From: Phocoena phocoena | Lineage: Eukaryota > Chordata > Mammalia > Artiodactyla > Phocoenidae | Assembly: GCF_963924675.1 (NCBI RefSeq) | Contig: NC_089239.1 | Location: forward strand, 29,411,818-29,475,817 | Direction: 5' to 3' | DNA length: 64,000 bases | Shown: positions 44,912 through 57,224 of the stretch, piece by piece | How positions within the stretch are numbered: position 1 is the stretch's first letter | Layout of the letters: each line of letters begins with the position of its first letter | Notes under the pieces: generated by a model | Databases searched by the model: none | What the model was told of the DNA's origin: nothing | Seen by the model: only the letters and a program-made list of their open reading frames with translations | Made by a program: the position numbers and the translations under genes

Positions 44912-46345
44912 CACTGATTAAAGAAATTAAAGATGATACAAACAGATGGAGAGATATATCATGTTCTTGGATTGGAAGAATCAACATTGTGAAAATGACT
45001 CTACTATCCAAAGCAATCTACAGATTCAAGGCAATCCCCATCAAACTACCAATGGCATTTTTCACAGAACTAGAACAAAAAATTTCACAATTTGTATGGA
45101 GACACAAAAGACCCCGAATAGCCAAAGCAATCTTGAGAAAGAAACATGGAGCTGGAGGAATCAGGCTCCCTGACTTCAGACTACACTACAAAGCTACAGT
45201 AATCAGGACAGTATGGTACTGGCACAAAAACAGAAATATAGATCACTGGAACAGGATAGAAAGCCCAGAGATAAACCCAGGCACATATGGTCACCTTATT
45301 TTTGATAAAGGAGGGAAGAATATACAATAGAGAAAAGACAGCCTCTTCAATAAGTGGTGCTGGGTAAACTGGACAGCTACATGTAAAAGAATGAAATTAG
45401 AACACTCCCTAACACCATACACAAAAATAAACTCAAAATAGATTAAAGACCTAAATGTAAGGCCAGAGGAAAACATAGGCAGAACACTCTATGACATAAA
45501 TCACAGCAAGATCATTTTGACCCACCTCCTAGAGAAATGGAAATAAAAACAAAACAAATGGGACCTAATGAAACTTAAAAGCTTTTGCACAGCAAAAGAA
45601 ACCATAACAAGACAAAAAGACAACCTTCAGAATGGGAGAAAATATTTGCAAATGAAGCAACTGACAAAGGTTTAATCTCCAAAATTTACAAGCAGCTCAT
45701 GCAGCTCAATATCAAAAAAACAAACAACCCAATCCAAAAATGGGCAAAGACCTAAACAGACATTTCTCCAAAGAAGATATACACATTGCCAACAAACACA
45801 TGAAAGGATGCTCAACATCACTAATCATTAGAGAAATGCAAATCAAAACTGCAATGAGGTATCACCTCGCACCGCTCAGAATGGCCATCATCAAAAAATC
45901 TAGAAACAATAAATGTTGGAGAGGGTGTGGAGAAAAGGGAAACCTCTTGCACTGTTGTTGAGAATGTGAATTGATACAGCCACTATGGAGTACAGTATGG
46001 AGGTTCCTTAAAAAACTAAAAATAGAACTATGACCATACGACCCAGCAATCCCACTCCTGGACATATACCCTGAGAAAACCATCATTCAAAAAGAGTCAT
46101 GTACCACAATGTTCACTGCAGCTCTATTTACAATAGCCAGGACATGGAAGCAACCTAAGTGTCCATGGACAGATGAATGGATAAAGAAGATATGGCTCAT
46201 ATATATAATGGAATGTTAGCCATAAAAAAGAAACGAAATTGAGTTATTTGTAGTGAGGTGGATGGACCTAGCGTCTGTCTTACTGAGTGAAGTAAGTCAG
46301 AAAGAGAAAAACAAATACGATATGCTAACACATATATACGGAATC
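44912..46345 (+). pseudogene. L1 ORF2 C-terminal part (relic)
   Basis: C-terminal domain of ORF2, lacking endonuclease and reverse-transcriptase motifs. The frame 44989-45330 reads [20 protein letters not shown] and then [13 protein letters not shown], as in intact L1s. A stop near 45329 (TAG where Trp is usual) and later frameshifts break it. At the Cys-rich knuckle ([15 protein letters not shown]) the codon for the second of two adjacent Trp is TGA at 45959-45961, removing the end of the motif. Confidence 0.9.
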
Positions 46346-46724
46346 AAAAAAAAAAAAAAGATTAAGAAGAACCTCAAGGCAGGACAGGAATAAAGACGCA
46401 GACGTAGAGAGTGGACTTGAGGACACGGGGAGGGGGAAGGGTAAGCTGGGATGAAGTGTGAGAGTGGCATGGACATATATACACTACCAAATGTAAAACA
46501 GATAGCTAGTGGGAAGCAGCCGCATAGCACAGGGAGATCAGCTCAGTGCTTTGTGACCACCTAGAGGGTGGGATAGGGAGGGTGGGAGGGAGACACAAGA
46601 GGGAAGGGATATGGGGATATATGTATATGTATAGCTGATTCACTTTTTTATAAAGCAGAAACTAACACACCATTGTAAAGCAATTATACTCCAATAAAGA
46701 TGTTAAAAAAGACAAAACAAAATA
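44912..46724 (+). mobile_element. 5'-truncated LINE-1 with perfect 15-bp target-site duplication
   Basis: Contains the last about 1.4 kb of ORF2 and the full 3' UTR ('gatagctagtgggaagcagc', 'gtatagctgattcacttt', 'ccaataaagatgttaaaaaa'), ending A-rich. caaagtcaggtctca flanks it at 44897-44911 and 46725-46739. Same subfamily as the L1 at 9.5-15 kb, to which it aligns throughout. 5' truncation is the normal outcome of L1 insertion. Confidence 0.96.
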
Positions 46725-46739
46725 CAAAGTCAGGTCTCA

Positions 46740-48934
46740 GCCGCAGAGCCCTCTAGAAATACCACTTCTCTCTAGCGGTCTTATTTATAAAGCAGTGGAG
46801 AGCAGCAAGCGTGAGGCCGTGCTCCAACCCAATTCGCTGAATGCTGCTCTAACTTACTCCATGGGTAGAGAGACCTCACGTCTACTTTTGAAAATTAAGT
46901 AGCCCCAGTAGGTTATGTACCTGAATCAGAGACCAAGAGAGAGCCTCAGATAGTCAACAGTCAACCCCCAAATAATTCTGGGTCTGTTCCCATATGCAGA
47001 TGAACCTAACTCTCCTGGTTAGTACTATCCCTCCAGTTTCACACATTTCTTAGAGTTGACTATTTATTATCTCATTATACTTTACATTATTGTAGGAATT
47101 TTCAGTACCTTTGACCTGCACAAAATTAACCTGGGCTGAAATACAGAGCAGTAGCCTTCAAACTTTCTTGTTCACTGACTCCCCAAAATAATTTTCAAAA
47201 TCTCACTAGCCCCTCATCCTGCGTGTGTTTTAATTGGCCTGTAAAATTTGTTGATGGAATTCAACAGTTTCAACAGAATAATGCGTTAATACAAATTCTG
47301 GTGCATTATTGTAAATATTGACATTAAAAAATAAAGCGTGCATGTCTTTTATACATACCCACTGGAATTTAAGAACAAAATCAATTTGATATGAATAATT
47401 ACTCATTTAACGGCAGGAAATTTTACTTCGTTTGTTTTTCACCTGGAACTTATATTTCATTCTATATCTACCACAGAATTTTTTCCTACTGTAATACATT
47501 TTTATGCATAAAAGTGTTTATTGCTCACCCTCTTATAATTCTCTGATAGGTATTTATATGTGTGTGTATATACATACATATCTATATCTATATCCATATC
47601 TATATCTCTATCTAGAGAGAGAGAGAGAGAGAGAGAGAAATTAACTTCCTAAATGTCCTGAACCTCTTCTGCTTCCTCGGCGTGGTCCCTGAACCCATGG
47701 TTCCCTACAATTGGGGCTCCATCTTCCGAAAGGGTCTTCCTTTCTCTAAAGAAACGTAGCTGTGTTTGCAGCTGGATAGCTTTCTTCGTTTTCCTCTCCC
47801 CCCATCGAAAGCAGGAAGATGAGGGGCCTCTTGTCACCCTTGAATTATCTCAGGCCCTTTGAGTCCAGGCAGGTGGTACTTTCACCAACACCTCTCTTTT
47901 AAAGGCTTTGAGAGCCACCCATGGAGTTTTTGAGGTTTCCGCCTCCTAAAATCTACATCCATAATTCATTTTGGAGATGGCGTCTTTCTGCCTTACACAT
48001 AATAGGCTGCTGGCGGACAGAGCTCTTGCAATTCTTAGCTGCCTTTTCGTCTAGAGGAGAGGTTCTATCCAGGGTGTCTTAAATCTTTCTGAGAGCACAG
48101 CGAAGTCTTCTCAGAGCCACCCCCGGATTTGACCTTGACCCAGAGGCCATTTCTGACTTTGGGAATCTTGCCAGCCGCAGCACCTGGAAATGTGAACCGG
48201 TTTCATTTTCCCATCCGCAAGTCTTGCCTTTCCTGCTTGCAACCAAGCGGTCCTCCCTGAAGCCCGAGTGCCTCTTCCTGTACCTGATCACGGGCAGCAA
48301 CAGGAAGGGAAGCAACGTTTTCAAACCTCTGCCTGGACTTACTCATCGTCCCTTTTTCACAGCGCACGTTGCCCTTTTCAAGGAGACTCAGGAAGAAAGA
48401 CAGGCTCCTCCTACTTCCTGGTTTTGCCTCAGCCTCCAGTTGGAGAACGAAGTTCCCACGTTACCTTCCAGTCCTGAAAGCAAGGGGCGGGTCACCTGTG
48501 CACACATTCAGAGAAGGCGTGTGTCACACGCTGCCCTTCACACCACACTTAGATATCTGCCCGGGGATGGCATCCGAATCATGAACTTCAACTCGGAAAG
48601 GTAGCAGCCGGGAAGGAGCTGTCACCCATAGTGACGTCAGCCAGGGATGTGCACAATTTAACTGAACAAGAGTCATCATCGTCACCAGTACCGACCCACG
48701 TGGCGCAGGGAGCAGCAACAGGGAATTCCTGTCACTTTGTGCAATCGCAGAGAAGGTAAAGCCAGGCGGTTTCTTTTGTTTTTCTTTAAAAGTTCTAAAC
48801 TATTAGGTTCCTCATGCAAATATTTTCTGCATTCTTTTATTTAATTGGTTGTTTTGCAATGACTCTCATCCCTGGGAACACTTCTGTCTCCAGTACTTAT
48901 TTCACTTGATACAGAGTGATGGTCATTTGTCCCC
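46740..48934. other. Unassigned DNA, with a microsatellite
   Basis: No gene recognised. Bases 47150-47480 have the look of an old dispersed repeat that I cannot name. The frame 48224-48604 (126 residues) overlaps several other frames and matches no known protein. The microsatellite is listed separately. Confidence 0.4.
47558..47639 (+). repeat. TATATC-type and (GA)n microsatellite
   Basis: Repeated tatatc/tatctc units followed by about 13 GA units (47612-47638). Confidence 0.95.
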
Positions 48935-49330
48935 CACAGCTTCCGCAACTTGAGTGTCTGCTGTGTACTGGGGGCAGTGAGGCATTGTCGCTGCCCGTCG
49001 CTACCACCTAGCGGGGACACTGATACCATGTGGGAAGAGGCACGCTAAGCTGGGCTATCCACGGGATGCTCAGGAACACGTAAGCGCAACAGGAAATCCA
49101 GATTGGGAAGGCTCGGGAACGTTCCTAGAGGAGTGGGCTCCTATGCCAAGTGCTGGTGGAGGATGAAAAGAAGATCCAGGCAGATACGTCAGGGCCAGCG
49201 TGTTCCAGGCAGAGTGCGGCTTAAATTCCTTCCTTAGTAAGCGAGAATCCAAATGCATGTGCGCACATATGCAGAGGCCTGCCACCAAATACAAGCACAA
49301 AAGAATGTGGGCGAGGGAGGTTCACAGAAG
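48935..49330 (-). mobile_element. L2 LINE fragment
   Basis: On the plus strand, 'gagtgtctgctgtgtactgg', 'gatccaggcagatacg' and 'cagcgtgttccaggcagagt' follow the order of the reverse complement of L2. Strongly diverged. Confidence 0.42.
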
Positions 49331-50649
49331 AGGCAAGGAGGCAGGAGCTGGACAGGAGGGCTGTGAACGCTGCATACTTAAGAATCTCTGTTTCGAAGAG
49401 GCTTACACCAGGATGAAGACAATCGGATACACACTTTGGAACAATCTAGCGAGCACTTAGTTGAGAGGACGGTGGGGGTGGCTGTAGAGGGAGCAGAACC
49501 AGGAGACCAGCCAGGGTTCTCAGCCTGGGGTCCATTGATGCAGTCCTGAAACCCAGTGACGAGGCAGGAGAAACGTATGTGCAAATGGGTATCTGATCTG
49601 TATCTTCTCCAACTGTTAAAGGATCCAAGATACAACAGGCTTCACAACCCATCTTCTCATCCACCTCCTAGCTTGTGCCCTATTTTCTCACCCCCTCCAT
49701 CTCTAACTCCACATTTTCACGATCTGGTGGAACACACCCCATTTGGTCTCTGAGCCTCCCCCATGAGGTCCCTGCCTATTCGCTGCTGTCTGTTCCAAGA
49801 AATGTTCCTTTTACACTACATTTCTTCAATCCGAACCTTGTCACACCAACCATAGATCTGGCCTCACAGTGGTACAAATTGCAGCTCTGTCCAGGAGAGC
49901 AGAATCCTCTGAGGAGGCAGGACGCTTCCCCCAACAGAGCGGGTAAAAGAGGATAACGCAGAAAGGCATGGAATATGGCAGAAAACCAGGGGGGAAATCA
50001 CAGGAGTTGACTGGCCTTAAGATCAGGGGGGTTCTTGACAAGTAGGATGGAAAAGAGAAAACAGATTCTTCAGAGAAGAACCAAAGGAAGAAAATGATCT
50101 GTAATGCATCCAGAGGAATCATGTCTTGGGTGCCCCTTGGCAGAGAGTTTGTCACCTCCACAAAGCTCTTCTGATGGACACTTGGCACAAACTGAACTGT
50201 GCTGTCCCGCTCCCCTCCTTCCACAGGGGCCCTCTGTTAGAGCTCGTACCCCATCCTGTGGTCATCTATATGCATTTCCATCCCTGCCTCTTGAACTTGA
50301 GCTTTGCTGCTTAGGGAAATTCAAGAAGAGTGAAGTGTCCTCGTATTTGATTTGCCATAATTCAGTCTCTTTCTTCAAGGTCTTTTCTCGGCAGAATAAA
50401 GAATCAACAGTGCATCCTGTTCTCAGTCGCCAGTTGTGTACTGGTCACTAAAAGGCCATTCTACCTCCCGTCACATCGGGTTGACCTCTCCCCAAAGAAA
50501 ACCAACTTCTAAGTAAAATGTAGATGTTATTGACTCCGGGCAAGGATGTGCTGTTGATTAATGACACAAAAAATGATTTTTTCAAAAAAGAAAATCAGAC
50601 GCTTATAAAGCTATTTCATTGTGCCAGGAATCGCTCTTCCTTAGTTTAT
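49331..50649. other. Unassigned non-coding DNA
   Basis: No gene recognised. The largest frame (49841-50224, minus, 127 residues) overlaps plus-strand frames and matches nothing known. Confidence 0.45.
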
Positions 50650-50815
50650 AAATATTGCTTGTTTAATTTCATAGCCACTGTATAAAGCGGCTACTGTTAT
50701 TACCCCATTTACAGAATCCAAGACACAGAAAGTGAGTGACCTGAGCAAGGTCACTCACTAAGTACGTCCATGGCAGACAGTTTGGGTCCATCCTTTAACT
50801 ACAATAATGCTGCCT
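50650..50815 (-). mobile_element. MIR SINE
   Basis: The plus strand shows the reverse complement of MIR in order: 'actgttattaccccattta', 'cagaatccaagacacagaaa', 'gtgagtgacctgagcaaggt', 'cactcactaagtac' and 'gacagtttgggtcca'. Confidence 0.8.
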
Positions 50816-51739
50816 AAGGCCTTGGAGTGTGGGTTTCAAAAGAAAGGAAAAAAAAAAAAAAACTTGTTATATAAACTGCAGATTTATTATATCTAATTAG
50901 TTTATTATCACTAAAAGGAAAGTGTCCCAAATATTAAGAATGCAGTTTAGAGGTTACGTCTTTGAATTGCACGTCTGAAGTTAGATGATCCAATTTCTTG
51001 GGCAACAGATGAAAACAACTTGAATAGCCCAATGTCACAGAACGTTTCAGAATATCTTGCTTTATGGTTTTATCATAGTTGTTTTTTTCTCCCCATAAAT
51101 ACAGCAGAGGCCTTCAAAACAAATTGCTCTCAAATAAGCAATGCCCTATTTTATGTTCTGGTCTCTCAAGAAGTCTTTACCCAATTCTGTGATGTATCTA
51201 AAGATATAGAATATTATAAAATAAGAGGTGACTTGTGTTACACTTCAATGAAATTTAACAATTGAGAATTGTTTGCATAAAAACATCAGAACGGGGTGGA
51301 AACATAGCATAGTATTATCTGAAAGCAGCAGCAGTCATCAAAAAAGTCGAGTCAGATTCAAACTAGGACCAATCCCTCTTTTGCAATATCACCTTGGAAA
51401 TCGTGCCCGGGCTCAGTGGCCGCCGTAGACACTGTCTTGAAATGGGGAGCAAAAAGACTTGGAGATCATCTAACTGGAAACCCTAGGAGTTGGGGCAGAT
51501 GTTCTAGGTTTGAAGGTCAAACTTTAAAACTTGGATGGAGTCAATTAGATTTATTTGCCTTATCACTGACCCTCGATATTTTTAAGAACTGTGGTTTGGG
51601 TGCAAGGCTCAATTTCCACCTCTGTGAAAATTTCAGTTTTCCTTTCTGTGGTGAAACTACATCCTAGGTCCGCAGTGAGGATTAAGTTCAGTGAGATGAA
51701 GAGTCATTGTTATTTTAGGGGAGGGACCTGAGGGTGATG
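50816..51739. other. Unassigned non-coding DNA
   Basis: No gene recognised. A poly(A) run of about 18 lies near 50845-50863. Confidence 0.5.
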
Positions 51740-52170
51740 ATCTTGAGAAGCTGGCTTTGGAACCTCAGTCTGTCACTAACTCCCTGACAGAACTCAGGCT
51801 TAATCTCCAAGCCTCAGCTTCTTCACCTCAAAGAGGAATAAGCAGGGTTTCCCTGGTGGCGCAGTGGTTGAGAGTCCGCCTGCCGATGCAGGGGACGCGG
51901 GATCGTGCCCCGGTCCGGGAAGAGCCCACGTGCCGCGGAGCGGCTGGGCCCGTGAGCCATGGCCGCTGAGCCTGCGCGTCTGGAGCCTGTGCTCCGCAAC
52001 GGGAGAGGCCACAACAGTGAGAGGCCCGCGTACCGCAAAAAAAAAAAAAAAAGGGGGCTATAGCAGTAGTCTACACAGATGATGATGAGGTGAAGTACAC
52101 TGCACAGTGCTTGCCATAGAGAAAGCATTCGGTCTCTACTAACAGGAATATTATCCTCGTCATCATTACC
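51740..52170 (+). mobile_element. MIR SINE split by a CHR-2 SINE
   Basis: The left part ('gaagctggctttggaacctc', 'gtctgtcactaactccctga', 'caagcctcagcttcttcacc') and right part ('gatgatgatgaggtgaagta', 'cacagtgcttgccatag', 'aaagcattcggtctct') are consecutive MIR segments. The CHR-2 insertion sits between them. Confidence 0.65.
51845..52052 (+). mobile_element. CHR-2 SINE, full length
   Basis: Complete CHR-2 with A box (tggcgcagtgg), near-consensus B box (gggatcgtgcccc) and body. It keeps both segments deleted in other copies and ends in a poly(A) at 52037-52052. The target-site duplication is not clear because the junctions carry a few extra bases. Confidence 0.94.
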
Positions 52171-54529
52171 GTAGCAGTTGATTTTATAGTCACAAATTAA
52201 CGAAAGTTAGTTTTTACTTTTTTAAACTATGATGAGTACAAAATCGCATTCATTTCTCCTCCCCCACTTAATCAACTTCTCAAGTGCCCTCATTTTACAA
52301 TTTTCTCCTTTCTGAATACTCAGACTTTAACATAATTTGGTTGAGATTGCCTAGATACAGACCTGCCCCTTCAGGCAGAAAAATGTATAGGCATCCCTGC
52401 AGGTAAACAGGGACCACATGCTTGGGTTCAGGCCGGTAGAACTGAGATCACTGCCATGTACATCATTTCCAGGCCTGGCCTGAAATCCCCTGGGTGACCT
52501 CCCTGTCACTGAGGCCTGTGCTGGTGACATCACTGGATGGAAGCGGCTTGGACCCCTGAGTCACAGCCTGGAGGACAGCCTCCCAGGAGAACCATTCAAC
52601 CCATACTGGACTTTGACACACAGTAGAAATACACTTTGATTGGGGCGAAACTCTTAAATGTCATGCTGTATTTTGATCACCTCACAGCCTAGCTGATTCT
52701 AGTAACACTTGAAATCAAGAAGCAGAGTAAAAGCAAGCGTGAGTAGTGAGATAAGATGAAGGAAAGATGAGAGGGAAAATAAGCAATAAATAAAGAAACC
52801 TGAGGAAGGATGGAGGTGGAGAGAGGGGACCAGAGGTAGCCCAGGGCGGTACCCCGCGTGAGACAGCAAACATAAGGAGACTGGTTAAATTAAATCAATT
52901 GGAATCAATTAACTAATAGAATTGAACGACGCCTGTATCATGAAATCTCAGATCTAGTATTTTCTTTAAATAAAATGAAAAAATGGAAAAGAGTGTTTGG
53001 AAAGAAAAAACATGGAAGGAGGGGCCGCTTTGAACAGAAGGACGAAGGAGCACAGTTACGTTGAACAGGAAAGAAAATCAGAGCTGTTCGGAGCTGCAGG
53101 AGGCCTGAGACGGTCTAGCTGGACCCCTTTATTCTACAGCCGTGGAGACACCGGCAGAGAAGTGCATCCCTCTGGCGCGTGTCAAAGGAACTTGGTCACA
53201 AAGTGATTCTCTGTAGAAGTTCAGTATGGAATCTCTTACTGGGTGGTTCACAAATACCATGTTTATGAAGAGACGGTTTCTCTCACCACGGGGGCCAAGG
53301 TGATCGTCGCAAGTTGTAAATGAACTTTTCCAGGAGGCCGCCCACGAAGTTCCCCCAGGAGCATGCGCACCACGGAGGGCCCAGTCAATGACCAAGACGG
53401 AGACTCGCTAGAGGTCTTTGCCGGCTCACCTAGGAGGCGAAGGGGCGTGGTGTCCCCCTGAAGGATCCGGACGGGCCTGTTAGGGAAATGGCTCCCTTTC
53501 CTCCCTGATGAATTTACCATTCATGAGTGTGTCACCCTTGGACGCTAACAGCCACCCACCGGCCTTCCATCAGTTCTGCGGTACTGATCGGTCTGCAGCG
53601 TCTAAGGTTTCATACAGGACTCAAGTGCAGTTTCTGAAGGTATCTTGAGCTAGGCCGTGGTAAATGGGAACTTTTGAAAGGTTGCCTGAAGCCATAACAA
53701 CAGACAAAGCACAGCTTGCTTCCTCTTCCTTTCAAAGGACGCCTGCTTTATTATCTGAACGGCAATACCCCCAAAGCACCTCACAAGCCTGGGAGAGGAA
53801 TTGCAAAACAGCAAACAATTCTCAGCCCAAATCTGCGCACATTGAAGGATCCCTCTCTGCTCCCAACTTGTAAACTCTGCACGACGAGATACGTCAAGCG
53901 AACTGACGTGAGATGTAAAAAATAAATTAGATTTTGCCTTTCTCCTTCAGTGAACACCACCTATAAATATAGTGCTGTGAACCCGACAGTTTCCCTTTAG
54001 AACATGGGAGAGAACATTGCACTCAGCTGCCAGTTCAGTGTAATGTCACCGTTCGTTCACACCACGTGTGGCGTGTCATCATAATCATTATGCAGGCCCG
54101 AGGGACACTTCCACAGCTGAATTACTCTATGCTTGCATTAACTATACCTCCACGCTACCACAGAGGTCAGTATGGCACACAGCCTGGTTTCATACGTGAA
54201 AGTCTCTTGTTATTTTATAATACATACTGTGCTGTTACAAATACCAGGCGGTTATTATGTATGAGTAAAGAGAAGGGTAAGGGGGAAGAGGCCTACCAAG
54301 GTGCTGATGGATGGTCTAGAGCCAGTGGTACAGACAGGCAGGGGGTGGTGCCAAGGCAGGACCCAGGGGCCTGGCTCCTGCTCTGAGCCCTGAGATGCTA
54401 TCCCCTACCCCTAGGATGTCAGGTGAGGGGATTACTTCCTGTGGCTTTCCACACCCTCGTGATAAATTCCAAATTGTTTTTTACTTATAGCCAAGATTCT
54501 ATTCTTCCATATTATTTCTCACGTTTATT
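52171..54529. other. Unassigned non-coding DNA
   Basis: No gene, RNA or repeat family recognised over about 2.3 kb. Short frames near 53000-53520 and 53664-53925 overlap on both strands and match nothing known. Confidence 0.5.
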
Positions 54530-54690
54530 AATTTTCCCAGTTTTATTGACTATAACGAATTCTATTTATTTAGGTTGTACAATACAATGTGATTTTTTTA
54601 AGGTACAAAATGATGATTTAATATACTTATACATCGTAAAATGATGGCCACAATCAATTAACACATCCATTACCTCACTCAGTTAACCTT

Positions 54691-54729
<39 letters not shown>

Positions 54730-54965
54730 GTGTGGTGAGAGCATTTAAGATCTACTCTCTTAGCAAATTTCAAGTACACGATACAGTATTATTAACTATG
54801 ATAACTGTGCTGTACATTAGATCCCCGGAACTTATTCATTTTATAACTAAAAATGTGTACCCCTTGACCAACATCTCACTGTTTCCTGCACCTCTATCCT
54901 TGACAACCACCATTTTACTCTTTAGTTCTAAGAGTTTTTTAGAGTCCACATACTTGTGTTTTGTG
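54530..54965 (-). mobile_element. Old L1 3' UTR, minus strand
   Basis: The plus strand shows reversed L1M 3' UTR text: 'gtacaatacaatgtgatttt', 'atgatggccacaatcaatta', 'gataactgtgctgtacatta', 'atccttgacaaccaccattt', 'tctaagagttttttagagtc'. A TG microsatellite sits inside. Confidence 0.6.
54694..54734 (+). repeat. (TG)n microsatellite
   Basis: About 20 TG units with one interruption. The Cys/Val-alternating frame through it is an artefact. Confidence 0.97.
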
Positions 54966-55009
54966 GTTGTTTTTATATTATATATTTCACACACACACAG
55001 ACACGTACT

Positions 55010-55130
55010 AAATCTGAAAGCTCCAAGAGGACAAGGACAGTCTGCATTGAGCCCCACTTCACACCCAGTGAGACACACGGCACCTGAGATTCTTTAGGAG
55101 CTCAATAAATACTTGTTGATTCTGAATGAA
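55010..55130 (+). mobile_element. L2 LINE 3' end
   Basis: 'aaagctccaagaggacaagg', 'acagtctgcattgagccc', 'cacacggcacctgagat' and 'aggagctcaataaatacttg' follow the L2 3' end, including its terminal ttgttgattctgaatga. Confidence 0.7.
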
Positions 55131-55914
55131 AATGTTAACCTATTCTGACAGGAGGGAAGAGAGAATTTAAAAACGGGTCTTCCCTTTAAAGATCTCTTTT
55201 TAATAGCTTATAATATTTGCCTTTTTTAAAATTTAGATTTAAATTCTTCATGACTAGATTCCACCCAAAGATGTGTTTCTTTTGAAGATAGGAGAAAAAG
55301 AAGAAGGGAAAAAAAAAAAAGAATCCTCCTGGTAATGTTTGTATTTTGTGAAATTTGAAATGGTACAGTGTCCAAAACTACTTCTGATTTCATTTGAAGT
55401 TCAAGCACTTCAAAGAGAAGTTCATTTATAAAACATCACATCTCTCTGGTCACTCACTGAATATTTACGAGTACCAATCACTTCAGTAGGGTGAAAGTTA
55501 ATGCAAAAAAATAACTGTGACAGGGAAAAAAATTTAAATGAGTTTTCACAGCCTCTATTCTGCTTTTCCTAACTTTTCCCCCTTTGTCCCAATTCAATAT
55601 CCAACATACTAAACACAGCCAGTGGAGGCCTTTCTTTCCCTCCGTCTCCAGTCCTGAGTCTTTTAAAATAGGGCTTGTTTGAATTATTCAAGAAAGGCAA
55701 AACAGAGAAAACACCAGGAAATGCAAGACCCGCTTTGGGCTGAGTCTGAGTGAGTTTTAGAGAGTTTTGAGAAAAACGGAGAGAGACTAAAAGTATGTGG
55801 AAGGCTACAATGAGTGAGGCTGGGGGAATAGATGAGAAAAGATTTTGGAGTTTTGTTTTTTTATTTATGGATCGAACATTTTGACCTTTTTCAAGAGACC
55901 AAGTAAAGACTTCA
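55131..55914. other. Unassigned non-coding DNA
   Basis: No gene recognised. Confidence 0.5.
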
Positions 55915-56050
55915 AATTACAGTTGAACTACATAGGGGTGACGAGAACCAACCCTCCACACAGTCAGAAATCTGTATATAACTTGTGGAACTTGGCCCTC
56001 TGTATAAATAGTTCCTCCATATCTGTGGCACCACAGCCTCTGAAAAGGGA
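55915..56050 (+). mobile_element. Tigger/pogo-type MITE fragment
   Basis: 'cagttgaactacataggggt', 'accaaccctccacacagtca', 'gaaatctgtatataacttgt' and 'ggccctctgtataaata' match the terminal region of a Tigger-family element, with its cagttgaac-type end. Confidence 0.55.
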
Positions 56051-56054
56051 TTAA

Positions 56055-56240
56055 GAGGTACAAACTACTATGTATAAAATAAATAAGCTACAAGGACATG
56101 TTATACAACACAGGGAACACAGCCAACATTTTATAATAACGATAAATGTAGTATAACCTTTAAAAATTGTGAATCACTATGTTGTACACCTGAAACGAAT
56201 ACTATTATAAATCATCTATACCTCAATTTTTAAAAAGATT
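56055..56240 (+). mobile_element. L1 3' tail
   Basis: 'ataagctacaaggacatgtt', 'atacaacacagggaacacag', 'gaatcactatgttgtacacc' and 'ctatacctcaatttttaaaa' form an L1 3' UTR end. Short and non-coding. Confidence 0.82.
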
Positions 56241-56919
56241 AAAAAAAATAACACCAGGAAAAAAAATCGTTTCCTGTATCCTATCGTCTGGAGAGTAAAT
56301 CAACATTATTTTGTAATCTCTATATATTTTTTTTCCTTTCTTCCTCCTCCCTCTAGCTTTCTTTAAGTGATAAAACAGATTCCAGCTGGAACCAGAAACA
56401 TCAAGAAGAGGAACCACATGAATTTATATTGAACTCTTACCTCTATAAAAACTAGCCGATGTTTGGTCATTTAAAGAAAACCTGGCATTCGGATCACACT
56501 CATGAGTAGATAATTGACTGCAGGAGAGAATACAAGCAGCGGAACCATCAAGAGGCTGAAACGGGCTCCTCATGTTCACTGTGCTTTGGACAGAAACTCC
56601 CTGAGCCTGAGGAAAAGGAGCCTGGACCCTCCAGAAGGCCCCGTGATCCACAGCATGGGAGCCGCTGAAATAGGCAGGACGGTTAGCAGCCGGATACCCT
56701 CAGGAGCTCCTAGCAGAGTTGAAAGCCCTTCTCCAGCTACATTTCCAACTCAGAGCCAGGGCGGATGTCAATAATTAAAAGTCTTACTTGGTAGAAGCCT
56801 TTATAGAGTGAATTGTTGATCTCAGTTGGCCCTATGGAGTATGCATTACACTTTCAAAAGTACCGACAAAATCCAAAAAAGCCCAAATTAAACAAATTTT
56901 CTTAAAGGTACATTTTCCA
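56241..56919. other. Unassigned non-coding DNA
   Basis: No gene or repeat recognised; the frame at 56514-56774 matches nothing known. Confidence 0.5.
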
Positions 56920-57040
56920 TCCATCCATTCATTCACTCACTCATTCACTCATTCATTCATTCACAAACATCTATTTGATGCCTACTGTGTGCTTAAGCCC
57001 TGGATACACAGAAAACTAATAGATGAGGAGATGGTCCCCT
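56920..57040 (-). mobile_element. L2 LINE 3' end with (CATT)n
   Basis: A CATT/CACT repeat (56920-56965) followed by 'atctatttgatgcctactgt', 'gtgcttaagccctggatac' and 'cacagaaaactaatag' is the reverse complement of the L2 3' end. Confidence 0.7.
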
Positions 57041-57224
57041 TGGCTCCTGTAGTCCACCCTCAGTTACTCTTGATAATTAGCCCCTAAATTCTCAACCTGA
57101 AGATAATCTTCAAACCACAGTCTGCTGAATCCAGCAGTCTTCCCCAAATGAATCTTTTATTCATGTCTCTTCATTAACTTCCTAGGACACGTTCTTCGCT
57201 TCCCACCCCACCTGCAAGCTCTCT

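Noticed and set aside
48224..48604. A 126-residue plus-strand frame
   Set aside because: Overlaps other frames on both strands, has no recognisable domain, and no exon or promoter signal supports it.
54690..55097. 135-residue frame starting with a Cys/Val repeat
   Set aside because: Created by the TG microsatellite in a minus-strand L1 3' UTR.
56920..56965. CATT repeats that might suggest a CRISPR-like array
   Set aside because: Simple tandem repeats without spacers, forming the known tail of an L2 element.
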